A stretch of 64,000 nt of DNA from Warburgia ugandensis (Eukaryota > Streptophyta > Magnoliopsida > Canellales > Canellaceae): assembly GCA_035236585.1 (NCBI GenBank), contig CP141127.1, positions 64,275,495 through 64,339,494 of the forward strand, given 5' to 3'. A program made the translations under genes and the position numbers. Below the pieces are notes generated by a model. That model searched no databases, had not been told where the DNA came from, and saw only the letters and a list, made by a program, of their open reading frames with translations. This document shows positions 24,638 to 37,616 of the stretch, in pieces. The first letter of the stretch is position 1. Every line of letters starts with the position of its first letter.

Positions 24638-27600
24638 TTGTTAGATGTATTGATGCCGACAGGAGAGGCAGTAGAGGCTACGAAATATATTGAGAAGGTA
24701 CCAGTGGAGATATCCGACATTAAGATGGATGCTGACCTTATCCTTTTAGATATGATGGATTATGATATCATCTTGGGGATGGATTGGTTAGCTACTTTTT
24801 GGGTTACGATAGACTGCCGTAAGAAGCAAATCAGATGTTGTGTACCTGATCGACCAGTGGTTGTAGTCCAGGGGAGGAGTGATAGTGGCCCTTGTGTTAT
24901 CTCGGCCATGAGAGTAGCTCGATGTTACGCTCGAGGTTGTCGAGTGTTTTTGGCCTGCGTCACTACGATTGACAGTGAGCAGCCACGGATTGAGGAGATT
25001 GATGTGGTGCGAGAATTTGCCGATGTGTTTCCAGACGAGCTACCAGGACTGCCCCCATGTAAGGAGATTGATTTCACTATAGATTTAGTGCCGAGCACAG
25101 CACCTATTTCTAAGGCACCCTACAGGATGGCCCCTGCAGAGTTGAGAGAACTCCAAGTACAGTTGCAAGAGCTTCTGGATAAGGGTTTTATCAGACCGAG
25201 TGGGTCACCTTGGGGAGCACCAGTCCTCTTTGTTAAGAAGAAGGATGGATCTTTGAGGCTGTGCATCGACTATCGGTTGCTGAACAGTGTTACCATAAAG
25301 AATAAGTACCCCTTGCCTCGTATTGACGACTTATTTGATCAGTTGCAGTCGGCAAAGGTATTCTCTAAAATTGACCTGAGATCAGGCTACCACCAATTGA
25401 GGGTTAGAGAAGAGGATATTCCTAAGACTGCATTCAGGAGTCGGTATGGCCATTATGAATTTGTGGTAATGCCTTTTGGTTTAACAAATGCACCTGCAGT
25501 GTTCATGGACTTGATGAACAGAGTATTTCGAGCTTATTTAGATCGGTTTGTAATTGTCTTCGTGGATGACATCCTGATCTACTCTCCTAGCCATGAGGCC
25601 CATCGAGAGCATCTTCGCACGGTGTTGGACGCGCTTCGCCTTCATCGCTTGTATGCGAAACTCAGTAAGTGCGATTTCTGGTTAGAACAGGTGCAGTTTT
25701 TGGGACACGTAGTATCCAAGGATGGTGTGACCGTGGACCCAGCCAAGGTGGATGCAGTTGTACATTGGGAGAGGCCTACGACCGTGACAGAGATTCGTAG
25801 TTTTCTCGGTTTGGCTGGTTATTATAGACGATTCATTGAGGGTTTCTCGAAGATCGCTTTGCCTTTGACCACCTTGACTAGGAAGGATACCAGGTTCGTT
25901 TGGACTGATGCTTGCGAGAAGAGCTTTCAAGAACTCAAGAGGAGGTTGACTACTGTGCCAGTACTGGCCTTACCTTCAGGGTCAGGCGGTTATGTGGTGT
26001 TCTGTGACGCATCAGGCAGAGGTTTAGGAGCGGTGTTAATGCAACATGAGAGGGTTATTGCCTATGCATCGAGACAATTGAAGACTCATGAGGTGAACTA
26101 CCCAACCCATGATTTAGAGTTGGCAGCAGTGGTGTTCGCATTGAAGTCCTGGAGACACTATTTATATGGAGAGAAATTTGAGGTATACACAGACCATAAA
26201 AGCCTCAAGTATTTCTTTACTCAGAGCGATCTGAACATGAGGCAACGGAGATGGATAGAGTACCTTAAGGACTTCGACTTTACCATACAATACCACCCGG
26301 GGAAAGCCAACATTGTAGCTGATGCCTTGAGCAGAAAGTCGAGGGTGATGATTGCCAACCTCTCGACTCGATCAAGGTTCCTTGACAAGATCCTTCAGGC
26401 ACAGATTAGTGATGCAGAGATACAGGACATGGTTGATGAGGTTGATTTTTCCAGAGGGCCAGATGGGGGTGTCAGATATAGGGGCAGGTTAGTGGTGCCT
26501 GCAGATGATCAGTTGAGGCACGACTTGCTCCAGGAGGCGCACCAGTCCCCATATTCTATTCATCCCGGAGGTACGAAAATGTACCAAGACCTTAGACGAC
26601 ACTTCTGGTGGAATGGGATGAAGAGAGATATTGGTGAGTGCGTAGCAAGATGTTTGACCTGTCAGCAGGTCAAGGCAGAGCATCAACGACCAGCGGGATT
26701 ATTACAGACATTAGACCTTCCAGAGTGGAAGTGGGACCACCTCACTATGGATTTTATAGTGGGCTTGCCACGGACTACTAGTGGGCATGATATGATATGG
26801 GTTGTAGTTGATCGACTGACGAAGTCTGCCCATTTCCTCCCCATCAAACAGACACAGACTGTGGACAGCTTGGCTAAGCTGTATGTCAGGGAGATCGTGA
26901 GCTTGCATGGAGTACCATTGACGATTATTTCGGATCGAGACACACGATTCACCTCAAAGTACTGGCAGAGTGTACAGGAGGCTCTAGGGTCGACGTTGAG
27001 ATTCAGTACGGCCTTCCACCCCCAGACGGATGGCCAGTCTGAGAGGACCATTCAGACTGTGGAGGACATGTTGAGGGCCTGTGTCATGGACTGGAGGGGC
27101 AGCTGGAATGAGCATTTGCCACTAGTGGAGTTTGCGTATAATAATAGCTACCACACGAGTATCGGCATGGCGCCTTATGAGGCACTTTATGGCAGACCAT
27201 GTCGGTCCCCATTGTGTTGGAGTGACGTGGGAGAGAGACAGATTGTGAAGTCAGAGTTGATTGAGCAATGTGCAGAGAAAGTTCGACTTATTCAGAAACG
27301 ATTACTTGCAGCCCACAGTCGCCAAAAGAGTTATGCAGATAAGAGACGGAAGGATTTAGAGTTTGAAGTGGGAGAACATGTATTTTTGAGAGTTTCACCT
27401 ATGAAGGGCGTGATGAGATTTGGTGTCAAGGGGAAACTCAGTCCTAGATATATTGGTCCTTTCGAAATCCTACGCAGAGTGGGACCAGTAGCTTATCAGT
27501 TAGCCTTACCCCCACAGTTGGCTGTAGTACATGATGTTTTCCATGTTTCCATGCTGAGGAAGTACGTGTCGGATCCAACCCACGTAGTCAAACAAATTCC

Positions 27601-27880
27601 CAAAGAAATACGACCTAACATGACATTTGATGAGCGCCCTATACGAATCGTGGATAGTAAGATCCACGAGTTGAGGAAAAAGGCCATTCCTTTGGTCAAA
27701 GTTCTTTGGCAACATCACTCAACTCAAGAGGCTACGTGGGAGATAGAGGATGAGATAAGGCGAAAGCATCAAGAGCTTTTTTTCCTTAGAGGTATGCACC
27801 TATTTAAATTTCGAGGACGAAATTTTATTATAAGGGGGAGAGGATGTAATAACCCAAAAATATTAATAGTTTTAAAATAA
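24638..27880 (+). CDS. pol: Pol: protease C-term, RT, RNase H, integrase, chromodomain
   Basis: 1,080 open codons. Position 24,638 is only where the frame opens (TTG after a TAG); the natural protein would begin in gag. Domains by residue: end of protease with GMDWL (47-51); RT from ~160, catalytic Asp 246 ([10 protein letters not shown]) and FVDD with Asp 310/311; RNase H with Asp 457, Glu 494, Asp 519, Asp 562; integrase zinc finger His 635, His 642, Cys 672, Cys 675; DDE core Asp 705, Asp 766, Glu 802 (35 residues between the last two); GPF motif at ~940; chromodomain-like segment ~1001-1048 (LVKVLW...EATWE.EDE). The chromodomain defines chromoviruses and is thought to guide integration to marked chromatin. 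All catalytic residues are present. The frame runs on through the polypurine tract 36 bp into the 3' LTR, so the usual stop after the chromodomain seems lost. Confidence 0.96.
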   Translation: MLDVLMPTGEAVEATKYIEKVPVEISDIKMDADLILLDMMDYDIILGMDWLATFWVTIDCRKKQIRCCVPDRPVVVVQGRSDSGPCVISAMRVARCYARGCRVFLACVTTIDSEQPRIEEIDVVREFADVFPDELPGLPPCKEIDFTIDLVPSTAPISKAPYRMAPAELRELQVQLQELLDKGFIRPSGSPWGAPVLFVKKKDGSLRLCIDYRLLNSVTIKNKYPLPRIDDLFDQLQSAKVFSKIDLRSGYHQLRVREEDIPKTAFRSRYGHYEFVVMPFGLTNAPAVFMDLMNRVFRAYLDRFVIVFVDDILIYSPSHEAHREHLRTVLDALRLHRLYAKLSKCDFWLEQVQFLGHVVSKDGVTVDPAKVDAVVHWERPTTVTEIRSFLGLAGYYRRFIEGFSKIALPLTTLTRKDTRFVWTDACEKSFQELKRRLTTVPVLALPSGSGGYVVFCDASGRGLGAVLMQHERVIAYASRQLKTHEVNYPTHDLELAAVVFALKSWRHYLYGEKFEVYTDHKSLKYFFTQSDLNMRQRRWIEYLKDFDFTIQYHPGKANIVADALSRKSRVMIANLSTRSRFLDKILQAQISDAEIQDMVDEVDFSRGPDGGVRYRGRLVVPADDQLRHDLLQEAHQSPYSIHPGGTKMYQDLRRHFWWNGMKRDIGECVARCLTCQQVKAEHQRPAGLLQTLDLPEWKWDHLTMDFIVGLPRTTSGHDMIWVVVDRLTKSAHFLPIKQTQTVDSLAKLYVREIVSLHGVPLTIISDRDTRFTSKYWQSVQEALGSTLRFSTAFHPQTDGQSERTIQTVEDMLRACVMDWRGSWNEHLPLVEFAYNNSYHTSIGMAPYEALYGRPCRSPLCWSDVGERQIVKSELIEQCAEKVRLIQKRLLAAHSRQKSYADKRRKDLEFEVGEHVFLRVSPMKGVMRFGVKGKLSPRYIGPFEILRRVGPVAYQLALPPQLAVVHDVFHVSMLRKYVSDPTHVVKQIPKEIRPNMTFDERPIRIVDSKIHELRKKAIPLVKVLWQHHSTQEATWEIEDEIRRKHQELFFLRGMHLFKFRGRNFIIRGRGCNNPKILIVLK
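27832..27844 (+). other. Polypurine tract
   Basis: AAGGGGGAGAGGA directly before the right LTR; it would prime plus-strand DNA synthesis. An AATTTCGAGGACGAAAT block just upstream is a common feature before the PPT of plant gypsy elements. Confidence 0.95.
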
Positions 27881-30805
27881 TAAGAGGAGGGGTAAAATTG
27901 TAAATATGCATGGGCCTACAGTGCGTGGGACCCACAATGAGGCTATAAAAGCCAGCCCTGTCTCGTGTGCAGCCAAACCATTCACTTCTGAGTTCGGTTT
28001 GGCGACGCAGGGCACTACGCGGAACTCTCCGAGCAGGCGCATGCAGTGGCGATCTAACCACGGTAGGCCACCCTCCACATTTCCCTGTGTTTTCCTAGTG
28101 TTTCTGCTATTTTTAACGCCGAAAAACGATGTGGATTGCCGTTTGCCGTTGAACAAGTAGGCAGTACTATTTTTGTTAAAATAAACTAATAAAACGGCAT
28201 CAGATTGTGATCTGAACCGTCCATCATAGGCATTGTAACATGAAGAACAATCCCATGAATTTTCATGGTGATCGGACGGCTGGATATGCCGGAAAACTCA
28301 TAAAACAGTATAGGGGAAAATTTTAGGGACGTGACAAAAATCGTATAAAAACACTAGATAATGGCATACTTGGTTGAAAAGGGGCTTATAAATGAGATCT
28401 ACGCGAAAAACTGAGCAAAACGGTGCAAAAATCGCACCATTTGGACACCTGTGCGTCACCGGCGACGACTGGAGTCCGGCCGTCTTCTCCGGCGACGGCA
28501 GCCGTTGGTGACACATGTCACCCTTGTCGCACGCCACGTAGGTGCCACGTAGGCGACACGCATGCAGGCAGCACGCGCCAGACACACGATGCCACGCGCG
28601 TTACACACGACGCCACGCGCGTAGCATTCGCACGCCACGCGTCCCACGCAGGAGACACGTGGCACCGCGCACCACGCGCCACGCGTGCGCAGCACACTGA
28701 CGCACGTCAGGTACACGCGCGTACAGCGCCCACGAACACCGTGTACGCGCGCGCATGAAACGACGCACGCGCCGCACGAAATAGACGCACGCACAGCGCG
28801 TCTGTGCACGCGCCCGCCCGAAAAAAACGACGCCTAGCGAGTCTGGGCAAGCGGCCGCACGAAGACAGGCGTCCGCCTGTCTAGTGCGTCTGTGGACGCG
28901 CCCGCACGCGCGAGATCACGTGCGACACACTTGATTTTTGTGATTTTCAGGTCCTTTGACTGTTCATTCATAAAAACTTGATTATTAGGAGCTACAAAGG
29001 TCCAAATCGCGATCCGGAAGAGGCGTTGCGACCGTATCGACGGCGCGGACCTAGATGTGACTTGAAAAGTTAGATATAAATTCTGTTTTTTTGAGTTAAA
29101 CCACAGAATGTTGTTAGATAGTCTCAAAGGTTGATCAATGGATGATCAGGCCTTAGAGGTTGATAGTATACATCAAATGTGAGATAATCTAGGAGATTAG
29201 AGGGTTAACCAGTATTAAATTACTAAATGATGGAAGATTTATGATGTAACAGGTACGTAAGAGCACGCCACGTGATATTTCCACGCGCTTGATTTGAGCC
29301 TTTCATTTTCTGAGGTAGCTGATTCTATTCAATTATTTCATGATTTCAATAACCATGAATGGATTTTAAAGCTTTGCGACATGTGTTTTACATCTTCTCG
29401 TATACATAATTAGATCCCTATTTTCGTGTTATAGCATGACTTTTCTATTTGGAAATGACAATGTTTGTTGGGCTTTAATTGTGTTATTGAGATTATTTAT
29501 AACGTATTCACAAGGTTTGTAAGATTTATACCTTGCCGATGATTTATGACGGGTGCTTTCACCCGGTGGGTACTATGCTAGGAGGGTTGTAGGGTTGGCC
29601 ACCCGCCCTCTGATTTTGTGATGAGGATGATGATAGACACCGCCCTAGAGTGATACAGGGTCAGGTACGTAGGGGTGGTATCATGGGTAGTCCCCCCTAC
29701 GGGTCCATCCCTTCCCATGGGGACGGAGAAAGTCTCTCGTTTGGTGTCGACGAGGAGCGGCGGTGGTTTAGACCCTGATGGGGTTGCCACTGCAGCATAG
29801 TAACCCATATAGTTGTGCATGTTTATATGACGTTGTATGTATGGTGAACCGGGGCATGTCGGGCCTAGGCCGTGAGAGACTTCGGGGGCTGATGTTGACT
29901 GCACGGGAGGTACCAAAGTTAGTATGGATACACATCACTAGTGATTGAGTATGTTGGAGAAAGTTTGATATAGTTTTGATACAGTGTTTTGGTATCAATG
30001 ATTGCATGCATATCTTTCCATGGGTATATATACTAGTATGGTTTTGATGTACTTGCCTTATATTTTGATCATGCCTTGCATGTTATACTGTTTTACCTCA
30101 GCATCTGATTTGTGAAAGTTGTGATTGCAAGCATTTCAGTTATTTGACATGTTTTGGGTATGCGTCCCTTGTGAGAATTCTATTGTAAACTTTGTTAAAC
30201 TTTATTTGAGTGTAATCACCTACACAAGCATAGCTTGCTGAGGCATTGCCTTGTTTTGCAATGCCTCAGATTTGGAACGCGATAACAACAAGGGAAAGCA
30301 GGCAGAGTAGCGGGGATCATGAAGGAGGCTTGAAGACATTCTATTTTATTTTTTCCTTCGGATATATATATATATATATATATATTAGAGTATGTCACTT
30401 GGATTAGACTTTTGAGACTTTCTTAGATGTGGATACATATTATAGATTGGACTCATATTATGTTATGGAGAATTGTTAAAGTTTAGATGGAGATATTGTG
30501 GTGATTATGGATGGAACCTGGTGACGTTTGAATTGATTTACTATCGTCTTTAATTAGCCAGTGTATTTATTGTGGTTTTAATCGAGCATGCTCAAAGTAT
30601 CAATGTTTTAATGTTGTTTATGATTACGGTTTTGAATGAGGTTGACCCCTGAAGTTTACGCTTTCGAGAAATTCTTTTAAAGCTGCGTTAAAAGCTCTAT
30701 GATATAAAAATTTTAAATTTTTAGGGATCCCGTCTATTTTCTTAAAACAGATTGTTATTTTTATTTTAATGAGGAAAAAGTTTTGTTAAAATCCGGGGTG
30801 TCACA
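27845..30805 (+). repeat. Right (3') LTR of the Tekay-type element
   Basis: 2,961 bp, the partner of the left LTR, with about 40 substitutions (mostly C/T and G/A transitions) and one inserted A in the run near 30,708. About 29 of the substitutions lie in the first ~1,240 bp. Two of the four G-box sites are altered or weakened (GACACATGTC near 28,510; flank change near 28,917). Confidence 0.97.
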
Positions 30806-30810
30806 GATTG
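30806..30810 (+). repeat. Target-site duplication, right (GATTG)
   Basis: Exact repeat of 20,181-20,185. Confidence 0.97.
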
Positions 30811-32284
30811 TTTTCTCTATTGTGGAGGAAACAACTATTTTGGTACTAACTTTTGTGGAATTGGAGCTCTAGGAATAGATTGAAAGAAAGAAAGATAAGA
30901 TGAGGAAACATCAAATCTGACCTCTTCCTCATCTATAAATATCAGATAGAATTTGAAAAGTAAATAGAGTTGAAGAGGATCCAAAATTTAGAGAAAAACA
31001 GAGGTTGTAGAAGGGAGAAAAACAAGGTGTATAACTCGTTAACTAGGAGTATTCACACTTGATTTTTTGACTCATCACTTAAGAGAAAACTCTAAAGTTG
31101 ATCTTGGTGAACAGAAGAGAATGAGAAGAAGAAGACCCATATACTAGAAATTTGATTTAGATTGAAGGGAGCCCAATTACTCATCTCTATGTGAATAGTC
31201 ACTAGTTTCTACAATAGTCATCTAGTATTATCACTCGTCCAATTATCTGTGCCTCTTCACTTCTCTTTTAATTAAACTCTAATTTTAATGTTTGATTAGT
31301 AGATCTTGAATGAAATTGATTAGAAAGTCTATTATGATACTTAGTTTTAGGATCCATGTTAATTGTTTTGGGTCTGCACAATATTTTCAATTTGTTAAGA
31401 AATTCCTATGCTAATGTTACTCTCCAATTTACAGTTGCATAGTGTATTGCTCCCAGTTTTTTTAATTAAAGAAATTTTGTGAAATTTTATGGTTATGTCC
31501 TGATGCATTCTACATTAAAGAAAATATGGTTTATCTCAAAATTTAACTAATTTAATTTTTTGGTAATTTTTAGGTGTTAACAAGAAATTTATTTTGATTA
31601 GGATTTTATTTCTCTTTTTCATGACATTTTCTATGTTTTATTTTAGATTATTAGATGTTACTTTCAATTCTATTTGAATGTTTAGGCATTAATTTTCTTT
31701 AGTTGTTAGAAAGCTTTATTTTGTAATATGAAATATATTTTTCATAATTTTTAGAATAAATTAAGAAATCATGCTAGGCCTAACTTTCTTTTGCTAAGAT
31801 TAAATGATCTTACTTTTAGATTAGAACACCACTTATGAAATTGTTAATATTTTAATTGTCTTAGGAAATTAATTTTATAAGTTAAACTAATTTCAAGGCT
31901 TAAAGTTTGATGAACTATCTAGTTTTCAAGGCTTAAAAATTTTCTAAATTAATTTTTCAAAGAAAGCATTTTTTGAGATGGTAATTGTAGTTTCAATTTG
32001 ATTCTTGAGTTATAAAATAATGATAATAAGTAGTGGATCTAATTCAAAATAGATGATCCTTAATCCTAATAATTGAAATTTGGATTAAAAATATATTTTT
32101 CATCTCATCCATTAAATTGAAAAACTGTAATATTTCTTTAATTTTACATTAGTTTTAAGATAATTAGTTTAGATTAGTTTTTTTTCTTTATCTTCATACT
32201 ATATCCTCCTTGTGGATTCGACCATGTGTAACACTACAACTAACTATTGTGTACTTAAATTAAAACTACAAACATCAGTTCTAT
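30811..32284. other. AT-rich interelement sequence, possible LTR end
   Basis: Continuation of the DNA the Tekay element landed in. No gag motif is recognisable. Near 32,205-32,277 the sequence ATCCTCCTTGTGGATTCGACC, followed by an AT-rich end, resembles the end of LTRs of the A-D family type (GATTCCTCATAGGATCAACC in copy B), so an old plus-oriented LTR may end at about 32,277. This is weak. Confidence 0.3.
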
Positions 32285-32906
32285 AGAACACAGTTCATTC
32301 ATAACATCATGAGCAAGTGTAGCACAATTAGCGTACCAAAATACCACCCAGGATTAAATCTATCCATGTACAACAGCATTATATGTAAAATCACAATATA
32401 TCCATGTGAAGGAAAATTCATACTATCGTTATGCATAAATCAGTGATAAAATGATGCAACATTGAAATCACTTCTTGATTCAATAATAAGCAAATACGTG
32501 CCAAATCAACATTAGAACATATAAGCTCAACAATAGGTAATTCCACATCAAATCAATATCAAAACATATAAGCTCACAATAGGCAAATCTTTGCCAAATC
32601 CACATCAGATTATATTAGCTTGTAAAAATATCTCAAATCCACACAAATCAAACTATGCATGTAAAAATATCTCATGAATCATATCAGCCTATATCATGAC
32701 TATATTGTAAGCTCTTAGAAGCCTGCCCCCTAAAAGCATGCCACTTAAAAGCATGTTAGTGCCTCTTGTACCCACCCTCAACTGTTGCACTCATTAGTTA
32801 CCCACAAGTATAAATCATGAACCAAACTTTGGTTACATGTAAGAAGACAAATCACATGATCAAATACAACTTATGCATCAAATTATAGCTATATATCAAA
32901 CTCAAA

Positions 32907-32923
32907 AAAAAAAAAAAAAAACT
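32907..32923 (+). repeat. Poly-A run
   Basis: About 17 A within AT-rich LTR-like sequence. Confidence 0.9.
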
Positions 32924-34661
32924 AAAGCCACAAAATGCCAATCAAAATGCAAGTATTAGTAATTTTAAATCAAAGATTTAATGGTGAAATGAACCATTCA
33001 TTTCTACTAAAAATTTAATAGAGTATCCTCTATTTTTTGGACTTTATGCATTTTACCATTTGATGTGATTCACCTCATAAACCATTATTTTATTTTCAAT
33101 AAAATCAGAGACTCTGTCTCTTTATTGATGCAAATCATAAATATAAAATTCATAATCATGCATCAAATAAATGATTTGATATCATCATTCGAAGGAGTAA
33201 ACATCATCTAATTCATCCATAAAGAGTAGGCCATTTCAAGGTTGCAACCATACCATTTACCAATTTATCAAAATGCATATGTAATATGTACTTGACTACA
33301 TACACGTATTTAACTATGATCAATAATTTGGTCATAATCCAAATAGACAAAAATTTTAATGATGTTAGAACAACCTACCTCATGTGATGAATTTCTCAAA
33401 TTTCACCCATGAGATTTCCTCAGCTCGATTATAGATCAAGTTGAATCATGCCATAAAATCCATATAGCTTGTCTACCTAGATAGCATAACAATATGCAAA
33501 TTTCACCTCAATATAGATCTCATATTAACATTCATTTTGCACATCTAATATTTGATTACACTTAAGGTCTAAATTACACGTCAATAAATCACACAAAACC
33601 ACATACTAACATACAGATCAATGGTTCAAATCTTTCTAGATCCAATAAAGATTAACATTAATTATAAATCTGGCATCTATCACTAATTGATTATCAGAAT
33701 TGCATGATCAATCCTATTTAGGCTATTAATCTAATTTTCCCTCCATGGATCATTGATTAGATAACTATCAAGTTCTAGATTTTTAAATATGCATTATTGA
33801 TTGTTGATCAACAATTTAGATCAATAATAAACTATTTGAATTTCACTAATCCTCACAATTACATGTTACTATTTTTGTGGATCAACAACCTTAACTATCA
33901 ATCAAAGACCACATCCAATTTTGGAAAGTGGGATCCTTAGTATACACATAACTGACAGTTGTTAGTGGCTGACTTCCTAATTTTTCCAAACATCTAACAG
34001 TCAAATTTTAATCTATTATGCAAAAATAGTACCGCAGAGTTTCCAATCTAAGTCTCTAACAATGATCTGGCAGTTTATAGTGATTAGGATTTAGATCAAG
34101 GTCTTGAATTGATGATACATGTTGTATATCGTTCCTGACACAAATCTATCATCTGATCAAAACTTGTACAATTGAATTTTGTGAAGATCGTTGGTCAACA
34201 ATCATAAATTGATGCACAAACATTAGAAGGTTATTGGTTTATCATTTTGATCAATGATCTATATGGACCTTATGAGATGTTTATGGATCTAAAAGTCTAG
34301 TAACCAATCAATAGCTATATTTACAAATCATCAATTACCAATCATGAATGAAGTCATATCTAAACTTTGGACAATCAAATGATCTTAGATCTGGCTTTGA
34401 TCATCACGCGGGTGGAGATTAGGTGAAAAGAATCCTAGATCTATGCTTTTGCCCATCTGACAGTCACTGTCACTAGAGAAGACAATCAGATTCCTTTAGT
34501 CATTAGCAATCGTACACATTGAGGAAAAACTATGAAATTAAGCCAAAAAGTTGGGGAAATGATATATCTAAGTTTTACCTTCACTTCCACTATCCCAAGA
34601 TGCATTTTCATCATAGTTTAGTGCCAAAAAATGTCAAAAATAGTTGTTTGTCAGTTACGTC

Positions 34662-34666
34662 ACTGG
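34662..34666 (+). repeat. Target-site duplication of solo LTR A (ACTGG)
   Basis: ACTGG here and at 37,345-37,349 exactly flank LTR A. Confidence 0.9.
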
Positions 34667-37344
34667 TCTTGTGTTTATAAAGTTAACTCGCAATCGCATG
34701 AATCACTATAGTATTTTCACGGAAGCGAGGTCGATCTCACAAGGAGTTGAATGAATGAGATGCTAGTGGTCCCTACTTTAAACTATCTAACCTAGCCAAA
34801 ATTCAAGAGATTTTTAACCTAAATTAAGAATGGAAAGTAGCACATGGAAATGAAAATTATGCAAAAACTAGAAAATTGCTAAAATTAAAAACTTTGCTAA
34901 AGCATACTTTCTAAAAAACTTTCCTAACTAAGTATTTTCATAAAGTAAAACTTTCAAAAGATTCAATTTTCAACAACTTTCCTAAACATGAAATTAAGAA
35001 ACTAACCTAAGGAAGCATGCACTAATCATATATTTTCCTACTCATGCTACTTTTAAAGATTGCCATGGAAATTAAGAGAATGAACTTTAACAATTAAAAT
35101 CAATTTAACAACATGCTAACAAACTAAACAAAATCAACTTAACTAACTATTTTTCCTAACATGAATGAATGCAACAACTTTGATTTCAATTCTCCAGATC
35201 AATCAAAACCATGCACACCACTTATAGGCAGCACGCATGGTTTCAACTTGACTTTGAGGATGAAGTTCACACTTGTTGAGGTGAGGTATTAATCTAAAGG
35301 AACATGAGTAGCCAATCAAGTAAACAAAGCTATGCAAACTTCTACCCTGAAAGCATTTAAAGCCATGCTTTCCACCAATTTATTACACGTATGGTTTTGA
35401 TATCCTTTTAGGTTAGATTGGTTGGAATGGAAGAAACAATAATCTGAAATTAACTACTTAACCATGAAATAAACATGCAATTTAAACATCATCATCTATT
35501 AACCAAAGAAATTTCATGAAAGATCATATTGTAGTGCATAAACATTGTTTACATGGATGGTATGTTGCACTTTTGGAGAACATGCACCATTCTTTCACTC
35601 AACCTAAATTCAAAACCAGATCTTAAAGATTATTCCTCCTCCAACAAACTTGAGATTTAAGGGAAAATATAATGACATATAAAGGCAACACTCAAAGGAA
35701 AGATAAGGAAATAATGCTAGAATTCAAGGAAACCAAAAGAGAACTAAAAGGCAATGGAAAGCAAAGAGAAAGATTAAATTCAAGGTGACTTCTGTTGGCT
35801 ATCACTTCAAGGAAAAAACTAACCTTGGATCTTAATCAATAAGCAAGGAGAAACAAGAGAATTGCAAAGCATAAACTAGCATGAAAGTAACTAAGATCAA
35901 ACAAGAGAAGAAGCAAGATGAACCAATCTTTGAAAGGTCAATTAAACACACAAAAACTAAATGTGGAACACTTAAGGGAATGCAACACACCCTATAAGAG
36001 AGTAGCAGCTAAGATGATAATCAAAAGTAAAAGAGAGAAGAGGGCAAAGTAGGAAGAGGAATGTCCTTCCTATAGAGGAGGTGTCTTTTTCCTTTTCTGT
36101 GAAAGAGTTCACTTCATTAGGTTTTTGATGGGTTTTTATAATTTTTCTCCTACATTTTCTAGGGTAGCCTAAGATGGATGTATGGTGGGGATGAAAAGTG
36201 TGAAATTATGTTGTTAAGATGAGAGGGTATCTAGGGTTTTAAAAGACAAAACAAGGTTAGGATGTGGCTGCCATTTGGAAGGGGTGTAGGTGAGAGGTGC
36301 CACTTTTTTAGGAAGGGGCATCTCCCCCATCAAAAATCATTGAAACTCCTAAAAATTTGGAAAGTAGGTGGATGGATTAGGTACGAAAGAGAAAGGAGAG
36401 TGGAAGGAAAGAGATGAGTAGGAAAAAGAATAAGAAAGTGGGGTTAGGTGGGGAAATTTGATTGGCTAAGTGATTTCTTAAGAAGATGGGATTGATTAAT
36501 TGGTTGGGATGGGAGTTTAGGAAGGTGAAGTAGTCTTAGAATGATAAGACTTTTGAATGCACAGTGAAATTCGTGGTATATCCTAGGGGTGAGATGGAAA
36601 GTGAGAAAATAATGGAAAAACATGAAAAATAGAAGGGTATCATCCTATTGGTCTACATGCCAACTTATTCTAATGAATTTTCCCTTAATTCTCTTCAAAG
36701 TATTCATTAGAATCTCATGGATAATCCTTCAACTTCTCCACCAATCATGGCCTCCCATTTAGCTTAGCTTATATGGGTTTGATGGCTAACTTTGAGGGCT
36801 TCATGGATGGCTTAGATGGCTCTCTTAGCTTGGCTTCATAGCTCAATCCATTGGTTTGAGTAGTTGAATTCCTTAGCTTGTCACATTCTCTCATTGCTTA
36901 TATGATTAAGGTGGCTTGAATGGCTCCCATGCAAAGGTGGTGCATGGTTTGCTTCATGGGACCACTTGGGCCACCTTTGGTTCCTTCAATTCCATCCCTT
37001 GCTTGATCTTGGCCTCTATCTCATATTGGGTTGATGATCTTTAGGCTTAGACTCGATCGTTTTATCTTGATCTTCTAATTTCATACCGATCAATCTCTGC
37101 TATCAAATCACCATCTCACTTTCTACATAAAGTAAAAATCTCTAATTAAATCCTAAAAAAATATGATTAATTACATACTTACCTTGGATTAGCTTTTGGG
37201 CCTACAAAATATCAAATTTTGCTTCATTAGGTCAAAAAAGGCAAGTGTTATGAATTTTGATCTAAAAATCCTAATTTACCCCTATAAGTTGTAAAACATG
37301 GTTGACTAATTGGGTAGTTTTTACGCAAAATTAAATGCTTATCA
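34667..37344 (-). mobile_element. Solo LTR A, Athila/Tat-type family, subfamily 1
   Basis: 2,678 bp bounded by a perfect ACTGG duplication. On the minus strand it begins TGATAAGCATTTAATTT and ends ...AAACACAAGA, where the expected terminal CA has become GA. It contains no coding sequence. It aligns throughout with copy D (56,165-60,743): shared blocks include the start (CTACCCAATTAG), the CATGCAAAGGTGGT and GGCCACCTTTG blocks, and the GAGGTCGATCTCAC / GAGATCGATCACAT end. A single LTR with target duplications and no internal region is the product of recombination between the two LTRs of a former element. Confidence 0.88.
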
Positions 37345-37349
37345 ACTGG
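37345..37349 (+). repeat. Target-site duplication of solo LTR A (ACTGG)
   Basis: Exact repeat of 34,662-34,666. Confidence 0.9.
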
Positions 37350-37547
37350 TTTCTATAGTTCATCCAAATCTTTATTTAATCTTGTTGTTGTTCTTCACAG
37401 TGGGTATATTCAAATTAAAGTTTTCTTTGTTCTATCCTCTAGACAAATTTTTCTTAGCTTTTCAATCAATTTATGCTTAAAATCAACATTTTCCGAACTT
37501 CTTCATTGTGCAGATGTAGTTGCTGATGAATATGTTTGAAAGCTAGT

Positions 37548-37552
<5 letters not shown>

Positions 37553-37614
<62 letters not shown>
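37553..37614 (+). repeat. (AG)n microsatellite, about 31 units
   Basis: Uninterrupted AG run of about 62 bp. The open frame through it on the minus strand is an artefact. Confidence 0.97.

Positions 37615-37616
<2 letters not shown>

Larger units (their letters stand above)
20186..30805 (+). mobile_element. Full-length Ty3/gypsy chromovirus, Tekay/Del type
   Basis: A structurally complete 10,620-bp LTR retrotransposon. It has 2,960/2,961-bp LTRs that start TGTAATAACCC and end GGGGTGTCACA, a GATTG target duplication on both sides (20,181-20,185 and 30,806-30,810), an initiator-Met PBS, gag, protease, RT, RNase H, integrase, a C-terminal chromodomain-like segment and a polypurine tract. Domain order and the chromodomain place it among chromoviruses; the long LTRs and chromodomain type favour Tekay/Del. 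By eye the LTRs differ at about 40 substitutions and one single-base indel (about 1.4%), so insertion was recent relative to everything around it. gag and the gag-protease junction carry stops and frameshifts, so this copy is not autonomous. Confidence 0.97.

Noticed and set aside
25682-27051. Several minus-strand open frames inside pol
   Set aside because: Antisense shadows of the well-supported pol frame.
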